Source: an uncultured Chloroflexota bacterium
Lineage (GTDB): Bacteria > Chloroflexota > Limnocylindria > Limnocylindrales > Limnocylindraceae
Direction of reading: 5' to 3'
DNA: 21,506 bases
NCBI GenBank assembly: GCA_903851225.1
Contig: CAINNT010000109.1
Location: 1-21,506, forward strand
Part shown: piece after piece, positions 16,415-21,506 of the stretch
How positions within the stretch are numbered: the first letter of the stretch is position 1
Layout: the number at the start of each line of letters is the position of its first letter
Program-made: the position numbers and the translations under genes
The notes under the pieces: model-generated
Told to the model about the DNA's origin: nothing
Seen by the model: only the letters and a program-made list of their open reading frames with translations
Databases searched by the model: none

Positions 16415-17692
16415 ATGAGCACCACCCCCGTACGAACCGAGGCGCAGCGCGCGGTCATCACCGGCTACGGCGCGATCACCCCGATCGGCAATAGCGCCGG
16501 CGAGTACTGGGATGGCTTGATTGCCGGGCGCTCGGGTGCTGGCCCGATCACCCACTTCGACGCCTCACCTAATGAAGTGCGCATCGCTGCCGAGGTGAAG
16601 GGCTTCGATCCGCTCCTCACCATGGACATGAAGATGGCGCGCCGCATGAGCCGCTTCGTGCAGTTCGCAATTGCCGCCGCCACCGAAGCCATCGAACACG
16701 CGGGCCTTGCCGACATCGCCAGCTGGGAGCCAGAGCGCCGCGATCGCGTCGCCACGGTGATCAACACCGGTGGTGGTGGCATTGAGCAGGTCACCATGGG
16801 GAGCGATGCCTATCGCGAGAAGGGTGGCCGCTTCGTCAGCGCCTTCGCCATTCCTGCCCTGAGCCCAAGCATGGGCGCCTGCATGGTCAGCATGAAGTAC
16901 GGCCTCACCGGCGCCGCGATCACCCAGGCCGCCGCCTGCGCCACGGGCGTGCTCGCCTTCCAAGATGCACTCCGTCTGATCCGCAGCGGCGAGGCCGACA
17001 TCGTGATCGCCGGTGGCGTTGAGGCGCCACTCCTGCCGATGGCCTTTGCTGCGCTTAGCAACATGGGCGCCCTCAGCAAGCGCAACGACGACCCAACGCA
17101 CGCCAGCCGACCGTTCGACAAGAACCGCGACGGCTTCGTCTTCGGCGAGGGCGGCGCCGTCTTCGTGATCGAGTCGCTCGCCCATGCCAAGGCGCGCGGC
17201 GCAACCATTCGCGCCGAGCTGCTCGGTGCCGGCGCAACCGCCGACGCCTTCCATATCAGCGCCCCCGAGCCAACCGGTCGCGGCGCGGCAGGCTCCATGA
17301 CGAAGGCGATCCTCGATGGCGGCGCCGTCATCGACGACATCAGCTACATCGTGGCGCACGGCACAAGCACCCCACTCAACGACCTCACCGAGACGAAGGC
17401 GATCAAGCGTGCCCTTGGCGATCACGCCTACAAGATTCCGATCAGCTCGCCAAAGAGCATGGTCGGTCACCTCTTGGGTGGTGCGGGCGCCGTTGCCGGA
17501 CTCGCCGCCATTAAGGCGATCGAGACGGGCACCGTGCCCCCAACGATCAACCTCGACACGCCTGACCCTGAGTGCGACCTCGACTATGTGCCGCACACCG
17601 CCCGCAAGAATCAGTCAATCGACCGCGTGCTGATCAACGGCTTCGGCTTCGGCGGACAGAACGCCTCAGCGCTCTTCGGCAAGCTGCGCTAG
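16415..17692 (+). CDS. fabF: Beta-ketoacyl-ACP synthase II (second copy)
   Basis: Second FabF-type condensing enzyme, 425 residues. The triad is complete: Cys175 in AAACATGVLA, His315 in VAHGTSTPLND, Lys347 and His352 in PKSMVGHLLGGAG. The C-terminus NGFGFGGQNASALF is the classical FabF ending, closer to the textbook consensus than that of the first copy. It diverges throughout from its neighbour (for example NTGGGGIEQV against SGAGGQGLF), so the duplication is old and both copies appear to be maintained. It is 8 bp downstream of the first copy and 2 bp upstream of the YCII gene. No FabH, FabG, FabZ or ACP gene lies in the window, so this cluster provides only loading and elongation. Confidence 0.93.
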   Translation: MSTTPVRTEAQRAVITGYGAITPIGNSAGEYWDGLIAGRSGAGPITHFDASPNEVRIAAEVKGFDPLLTMDMKMARRMSRFVQFAIAAATEAIEHAGLADIASWEPERRDRVATVINTGGGGIEQVTMGSDAYREKGGRFVSAFAIPALSPSMGACMVSMKYGLTGAAITQAAACATGVLAFQDALRLIRSGEADIVIAGGVEAPLLPMAFAALSNMGALSKRNDDPTHASRPFDKNRDGFVFGEGGAVFVIESLAHAKARGATIRAELLGAGATADAFHISAPEPTGRGAAGSMTKAILDGGAVIDDISYIVAHGTSTPLNDLTETKAIKRALGDHAYKIPISSPKSMVGHLLGGAGAVAGLAAIKAIETGTVPPTINLDTPDPECDLDYVPHTARKNQSIDRVLINGFGFGGQNASALFGKLR

Positions 17693-17694
17693 GG

Positions 17695-18021
17695 ATGCGC
17701 TTCGTCATCTTCGTCATTGACGGCGGCAGCAACACCGCCACCCCCGGCGAAGGTGCCGCAATTGATGCATTCAACGATCGCCTCACGGCCGGCAAGCACC
17801 TGATCCTCGCCGCCGGCATCGCCGAGCCGAGTCGCGCAACCCTGATCGACAACCGCAACGACCTCGGCGCAGTCACCTCTGGTTCACTCTTTAACGGCGC
17901 TGAGCACTACAGCGGCTTCTGGATCATTGACGCTGAATCACCACAGCAGGCGCAGGCCTTTGCGATAGATGGTTCCCGAGCGTGCAATCGACGGGTGGAG
18001 CTGCGACCGTTTCTGGGCTAA
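17695..18021 (+). CDS. YCII (DGPF)-domain protein
   Basis: A 108-residue ferredoxin-like alpha/beta protein of the YciI/DGPF type. Features are MRFVIFVID at the start, LILAAG (about 36-41), GSLFNGAEHYSGFWIID in the place of the DGPF segment, a helix SPQQAQAFA, and VELRPF near the C-terminus. The ATG I chose is 2 bp after the fabF stop; the frame is open upstream but that part overlaps fabF in another frame. No ribosome binding site stronger than AGGG is seen, so translation may be coupled to fabF. The catalytic His-Asp pair of true YciI hydrolases is not obvious, so enzymatic activity is uncertain. It ends 4 bp before the convergent copA stop. Confidence 0.8.
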   Translation: MRFVIFVIDGGSNTATPGEGAAIDAFNDRLTAGKHLILAAGIAEPSRATLIDNRNDLGAVTSGSLFNGAEHYSGFWIIDAESPQQAQAFAIDGSRACNRRVELRPFLG

Positions 18022-18025
18022 CCCG

Positions 18026-20356
18026 CTAACTGAGTCGCGCGCGTTCCAGCGGCAGCCTTCGCAGGCGCAGAGCGTTCAGCACCACCGTCACGCTCGACCC
18101 CCCCATGGCGGCGGCGGCGAGCGCCGGGTCGAGGCCGATGCCGAGGGCTGGGAGTGCCAGGCCGGCGGCGAGTGGCACGAGAAGGATGTTGTAGCCAAAA
18201 GCCCATGCAAGATTCTGCTTGATGATGCGCGTCGTGGCGCGCGAGAGATCAACGAGCAGCGGCACGCCCCGCGGGTCGGCACCGCTCAACGTTGCAGCTG
18301 ATGCATCAATCGCGATCTCGGTGCCGCCACCCATCGAGATGCCCACGTCAGCGGCAGCGAGCGCCGGCGCATCGTTCACGCCATCCCCCACCATCGCCAC
18401 GAGTCCGCTGCTGCTGCGTCGGATCTCGGCGATCGCGTCGCCTTTGCCGCCAGGGAGAATGCCGCCGCGGGCGCGCTCTGGTGGAATGTTCAGATCGTGG
18501 GCAATGGCGTTCACCACCTCTTGGCGATCGCCACTGATGATCCACGACTCGATGCCGCGCGCGGTGAGTGCGCGGATCGCTGCGGCACTCTCCGGGCGAA
18601 CCGTATCGGCAAGGCTGAGTGCGCCGGCCGACTCACCGTTCATTGCGATGAAGAGCGGCGTACGCCCCGCGGCCGCCTCTGCTGCTGCCCAGCTGGTGAG
18701 CTCGAGGTTGGTCGTGTTGGTGAATGCATCGGTGCCGATGCGCACCGCTGCGCCATCGATGGTGGCGCTCACGCCGTGACCTGCGTGCATGGTGAAGTCG
18801 GTGGCGTTAGTTGTGGCAGTGCCTGCGGCGCGCACGATCGCGCGCGCGAGTGGATGTTCTGATGAGCTTTCGACGGCGGCGGCGATCTGCAGGAGGCGTT
18901 CGGTGTCGCCGGCGAGTGGCCCGTTGGCGAGCGCGAGGCGGCCGACGAGGTTGTGCTGGCCGATGGTGAGGGTGCCGGTCTTATCCCAGACGACGGCACG
19001 GAGCTTCCCCGCCGCCTCGAGGATGGCGGCGTCGCGCACGAGGATCCCCACTTCGGCGCCGCGGCCAGTGCCGGCGATCACGGCGGTGGGGGTGGCGAGG
19101 CCCATGGCGCAGGGGCAGGCGACCACGAGCACGGCGATGGCGGTCGCCACGGCGCGCACCAGGCGCGGCTCGGCGCCGAACAAGTACCAGCCTACAAAGG
19201 TCGCCACGGCGATCAGCAGAATGGCCGGAACGAACACCTCGGAGATGCGATCAGCGAGGCGGGCAATGGCGGGCTTCGATCCCTGCGCGCGCTCAACCAT
19301 GGCCACGATTCGTGCCAGCGTGGTGTTTGCGCCGACCTGCGTCGCGCGCATCACGATTGACGCATCGGTGAGGAGTGTGCCGGCGGCGAGTCGGCTCCCT
19401 GGACCGCGCTCCACTGGGAGTGACTCACCAGTGATTGCCGATTCATCCACTGCGGCTCGCCCGCTCACGATGATGCCATCCACCGGGATGCGTCCACCAG
19501 GGCGAATGCGCAGCAGATCGCCCGCAATGATCTTGTTGACCGCGATCGTTGTTGACGTTGGTGCGTCGGCGGTTGCGAGCAGTTCAGCCTCTCGTGGCTG
19601 CAGTGCAAGGATTCCGCGCACCGCACTGGTCGTCTGCTCTTTGGCGCGCGCCTCCATCCAGCGACCCAGTGCAACGAAACCAAGGATGAGCGCCGCGGCG
19701 TCCCAGGTTGCGTGCGCCGGAACGCCGACACGCATCAGCTGCGAATGAAAGAGGGTGATCGCCACCGACCAGCCCCACGCCGCCGTCGTGCCAAGGCTCA
19801 CGAGTGTCTCCATGGTGAGTGAGCCGTGTCGTAGTGCGCGCAGTGCGCGCGTATGGAAGCGCCAGCCAACGACAAATTGAATGATGGTTGAGGGAACGAT
19901 CAGCATCCAGTTGATGCGCTCCATGCTGATGAAGAACCACGGCTGGAGCATGAGGGCCATGGCGGCGAAACCAAAGATCGTTGCGATCACACCGTCGCGC
20001 AAAAGGCCCCGCGTCTCTTTGGTGCGCGCGGCGACGAGCTCAGCGTCGAGTGCGTCGCGCGCCTCCTGAGCGTCGGCATCACCCTCACGTCCGGCAAGTG
20101 CCAGTGCCGCTGCGGGCACCTCGTAGCCTGCGGCGCTGATGACGGCGGCAAGGTCGGCAACGCCCGTCGCCTCTGGAGCGTACTGAATGGTGGCCATCGA
20201 AGTCGCAAGGTTCACGCTCGCGCCGCTCACGCCATCGGCCTTCTTCAGGAATCGCTCCACGCGGTTCACGCACGAGGCGCAGGTCATGCCGGTGACGGGG
20301 AGGGCAATCTCCGCCACGGGGGTGTTTGGCGTCGCAGGAACAGGCTTGGTTGACAT
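18026..20356 (-). CDS. copA: Cu+-exporting P1B-type ATPase
   Basis: Membrane pump that exports cytoplasmic Cu+ at the cost of ATP. From the ATG at 20356 it has 776 residues. One N-terminal HMA domain carries GMTCASC (23-29). Transmembrane helices follow, then the actuator TGES in ESAITGESLP, the membrane CPC at 414-416 (ACPCAMGLATP), the phosphorylation motif DKTGT from Asp458, an SSEHPLA nucleotide-binding His, and GDGVND (from 657 or so). The last helices contain AFGYN and MGGSS, the pattern of the Cu+ (P1B-1) subgroup. The GTG eight codons upstream lies before the -10 box and is rejected as start. The promoter overlaps an inverted repeat, suggesting metal-responsive repression. No CopZ or regulator gene is adjacent. 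It is divergent from ogt. Confidence 0.95.
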   Translation of the reverse strand: MSTKPVPATPNTPVAEIALPVTGMTCASCVNRVERFLKKADGVSGASVNLATSMATIQYAPEATGVADLAAVISAAGYEVPAAALALAGREGDADAQEARDALDAELVAARTKETRGLLRDGVIATIFGFAAMALMLQPWFFISMERINWMLIVPSTIIQFVVGWRFHTRALRALRHGSLTMETLVSLGTTAAWGWSVAITLFHSQLMRVGVPAHATWDAAALILGFVALGRWMEARAKEQTTSAVRGILALQPREAELLATADAPTSTTIAVNKIIAGDLLRIRPGGRIPVDGIIVSGRAAVDESAITGESLPVERGPGSRLAAGTLLTDASIVMRATQVGANTTLARIVAMVERAQGSKPAIARLADRISEVFVPAILLIAVATFVGWYLFGAEPRLVRAVATAIAVLVVACPCAMGLATPTAVIAGTGRGAEVGILVRDAAILEAAGKLRAVVWDKTGTLTIGQHNLVGRLALANGPLAGDTERLLQIAAAVESSSEHPLARAIVRAAGTATTNATDFTMHAGHGVSATIDGAAVRIGTDAFTNTTNLELTSWAAAEAAAGRTPLFIAMNGESAGALSLADTVRPESAAAIRALTARGIESWIISGDRQEVVNAIAHDLNIPPERARGGILPGGKGDAIAEIRRSSSGLVAMVGDGVNDAPALAAADVGISMGGGTEIAIDASAATLSGADPRGVPLLVDLSRATTRIIKQNLAWAFGYNILLVPLAAGLALPALGIGLDPALAAAAMGGSSVTVVLNALRLRRLPLERARLS

Positions 20357-20371
20357 ACTCAGGGGGAGTAT
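20355..20371. promoter_or_regulatory. Inverted-repeat operator candidate over the copA promoter
   Basis: On the minus strand ATACTC-CCCCT-GAGTAT, perfect 6-base arms with a C-rich 5-base spacer, overlapping the -10 box TATACT (20372-20367) and the first two bases of the start codon. Bound protein would block RNA polymerase. The ATAC...GTAT edges with a C-rich half recall CsoR-type copper operators, but the match is partial and the regulator is not in the window. Confidence 0.5.
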
Positions 20372-20372
20372 A
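20367..20372 (-). promoter_or_regulatory. -10 element of copA
   Basis: TATACT, the closest match to the -10 consensus in the window, 10 bases before the ATG at 20356. It implies an extremely short 5' untranslated region of about 3-4 bases. Confidence 0.55.
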
Positions 20373-20402
20373 CGCCTCACGTGGGCAATAAGCCCTCGCG
20401 GC

Positions 20403-20408
20403 TAGGCT
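20403..20408 (+). promoter_or_regulatory. -10 element of the ogt gene
   Basis: TAGGCT ending 6 bases before the ATG at 20415, the same hexamer and spacing as before leuC and the ilv leader peptide, but without the upstream TGG. Confidence 0.55.
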
Positions 20409-20414
20409 GCGCGC

Positions 20415-20945
20415 ATGCAGATCTACTCGTGGTCGAGCCCGTGGGGAGCGCTTCCGGTTGCCGTGGAGAACGGCCGCATCTGCGCGATCGCCCTCGACCC
20501 TCGCGCGCCGTTTGCACCGCTCGCCACTGGTGGCGTGGCGCGTCGCGCTGCCGGGCCGATCAAGAGCGCACGCGATGTGAACCGCATCCTGAATGCCGCG
20601 CTCCGTGGGCAGCTCAGCGCGCGTGAGCGTCTCGCCGCAACCGACCTTTCGTGGGCAACCGAGTTTGAGCAGCGCGTGCTGCGCGCGCTGGCCGGCGTTT
20701 GCTTCGGCAAAACGGTGACCTACGGCGAACTTGCGGCGGCAAGTGGCTCACCGCGAGCCGCGCGCGCCGTTGGTGGTGCGCTCGGCAAGAATCGCGTGCG
20801 AGTGCTGATCCCCTGCCATCGCGTGTTGGCATCAAACGGCATCGGCGGATTCGGAGGTAGCGCAGGGAGCAGCTGGCGTCCTGGGGCAACGGATCCGATT
20901 GCCTTCAAGCGCGCACTGCTGCGCGGCGAAGGGGTTGACGCTTAG
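20415..20945 (+). CDS. ogt: Methylated-DNA--protein-cysteine methyltransferase
   Basis: Suicidal repair protein that transfers alkyl groups from O6-alkylguanine (and O4-alkylthymine) to its own cysteine. It has 176 residues. A variable N-terminal domain of about 80 residues precedes the conserved DNA-binding domain, which starts EFEQRVLRAL. The helix-turn-helix TVTYGELAAASGSPRAARAVGGALGKN follows, with the Arg finger in RAARAV. The active-site Cys134 is in PCHRV, followed by GIGGFGG and KRALLRGEG. No Ada N-terminal domain is present, so this is the Ogt/MGMT stand-alone form. The gene is transcribed alone from a leaderless promoter, divergent from copA, and its stop codon overlaps that of the converging unknown gene (TTAG). 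Confidence 0.94.
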   Translation: MQIYSWSSPWGALPVAVENGRICAIALDPRAPFAPLATGGVARRAAGPIKSARDVNRILNAALRGQLSARERLAATDLSWATEFEQRVLRALAGVCFGKTVTYGELAAASGSPRAARAVGGALGKNRVRVLIPCHRVLASNGIGGFGGSAGSSWRPGATDPIAFKRALLRGEGVDA

Positions 20946-21253
20946 GCGTGCAGCGTCAGGCTGTGGAAGCCGAGCACCACGCGTGCGCGAGGTGACTCCG
21001 AAAAGATCAGGCCGATCTCTCCTTCACGAACGAGACTCTCGATGATGCGCGCCTCGCGCTCGGGGAGTCCGATCCATGCCGGACCTTCGGGCGTCTCAAT
21101 GCGCGTGGTGATCTCTTCTTCACCCGGTAGGCCGTAGGTTCGTCGCAAGTCATGCAGTGGCACATAGGGTCGCGCCTTGGCGATCCGGCGGACCTGCGCT
21201 GGAGTCGCCTGCTTGACCTGCTGCTGCGGGCTGGCAACTGGTCCGTCGTTCAT
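20942..21253 (-). CDS. Conserved-looking hypothetical protein (103 aa)
   Basis: I do not recognise this 103-residue protein. It has a polar Gln-rich start (SPQQQVKQATPAQV), a basic stretch (RRIAKARPYV), a central segment with acidic and Gly/Pro-rich turns (LPGEEEITTRIETPEGPAWIGLP), and a helix REARIIESLVREGEI. A hydrophobic end follows (GLIFSESPRARVVLGFHSLTLH) that looks like beta strands. No signal peptide or membrane span is seen. The ATG overlaps the stop of the upstream M24 peptidase gene (ATGA), so it is cotranscribed and probably coupled with it. Codon use and composition match the neighbours. The alternating hydrophobic pattern suggests a small folded alpha/beta domain. Confidence 0.72.
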   Translation of the reverse strand: MNDGPVASPQQQVKQATPAQVRRIAKARPYVPLHDLRRTYGLPGEEEITTRIETPEGPAWIGLPEREARIIESLVREGEIGLIFSESPRARVVLGFHSLTLHA

Positions 21254-21506
21254 CCGGCCACCACATAGAGCTCGCGACTGGTATTGTTGAGTTGATCCAC
21301 TGCGCTCTCGCCGCAGAGAACAATGTCTTCGATGCGAGCGCCGTTGACACCCTCCACATAGATGCCGGGCTCAATTGAGAAGGCATGCCCTGGAACGAGC
21401 TTCGTGGTGTTCCCCGCCACGATGTACGGATCCTCGTGTTCTTCGAGGCCGATTCCGTGCCCAGTGCGGTGGAAGAAGCGAGCCCCCTCCCCTGCCGCGT
21501 CGATCA
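21250..21506 (-). CDS. M24 family metallopeptidase, Xaa-Pro type (partial, C-terminal 84 residues)
   Basis: The frame is open from the window edge to a TGA at 21252-21250. The visible 84 residues contain HRTGHGIGLEEHEDP, with the conserved metal-binding His region, then FSIEPGIY and GARIEDIV with the two late metal-binding Glu of the pita-bread fold. This is the pattern of aminopeptidase P, prolidase and Xaa-Pro dipeptidase proteins; methionine aminopeptidase has a different ending. The creatinase-like N-terminal domain would lie outside the window. Its stop overlaps the start of the unknown 103-residue gene. It should cleave peptides with proline at the second position, but the exact subtype cannot be told from this end. 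Confidence 0.88.
   Translation of the reverse strand, partial: IDAAGEGARFFHRTGHGIGLEEHEDPYIVAGNTTKLVPGHAFSIEPGIYVEGVNGARIEDIVLCGESAVDQLNNTSRELYVVAG

Noticed and set aside
18789..19748. 319-residue plus-strand open frame
   Set aside because: It is antisense to copA and Ser/Arg/Ala-rich without motifs; no promoter or ribosome binding site.
20357..20380. copA start at the GTG at 20380
   Set aside because: It would place the -10 box and operator inside the coding region and adds eight residues before a good ATG.

Overview
The window looks like ordinary chromosome from a streamlined, GC-rich, free-living bacterium. Genes are packed with ATGA or GTGA start/stop overlaps, almost no intergenic space, and no mobile elements, tRNAs, rRNAs or CRISPR arrays. 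The short LeuA form and overall gene style fit a Chloroflexota lineage (for example Limnocylindria-like freshwater bacteria) better than a classical actinobacterium. This assignment is an inference from protein style and cannot be settled from the window alone.

Layout. (1) 1-5268, minus strand: branched-chain amino acid operon ilvB-ilvN-ilvC-leuA, with leuA cut by the window edge. It is preceded by a 39-codon Leu/Ile-rich leader peptide and a strong intrinsic terminator just before ilvB, that is, a transcription attenuator. (2) 5285-7188, minus: a DAO-family FAD oxidoreductase and a KDPG/KHG-aldolase-family protein, overlapping. (3) 7226-8026, plus: an alpha/beta-hydrolase esterase. (4) 8053-13569, plus: second branched-chain operon leuC-leuD-ilvD, followed by a small single-span membrane protein and an M20 metallopeptidase. 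leuC carries a one-base frameshift in a G run. (5) 13547-14128, minus: a MarR-type regulator, divergent from (6) 14180-18021, plus: fabD, two tandem fabF genes and a YCII-domain protein. (7) 18026-20356, minus: CopA-type Cu+ P-type ATPase with an inverted repeat over its promoter. (8) 20415-20945, plus: Ogt/MGMT alkyltransferase. (9) 20942-21506, minus: a 103-residue unknown protein and the C-terminus of an M24 (Xaa-Pro) peptidase.

Together the two ilv/leu operons encode acetohydroxyacid synthase, ketol-acid reductoisomerase, dihydroxyacid dehydratase, isopropylmalate synthase and isopropylmalate isomerase. That is the shared Ile/Val pathway plus the Leu branch; leuB, ilvE and ilvA are not in the window. 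The fab genes supply malonyl loading and condensation for fatty acid synthesis, without ACP, reductases or FabH.

The most interesting signals are regulatory. A TAnnnT -10 box lies exactly 6 (once 7) bases before the start codon of six transcription units, which predicts leaderless mRNAs. The two ilv/leu operons share an identical 12-base promoter core. The ilvB leader can fold into mutually exclusive terminator and antiterminator structures built around its own last codons. Palindromic operator candidates lie in the marR/fabD and copA promoters.
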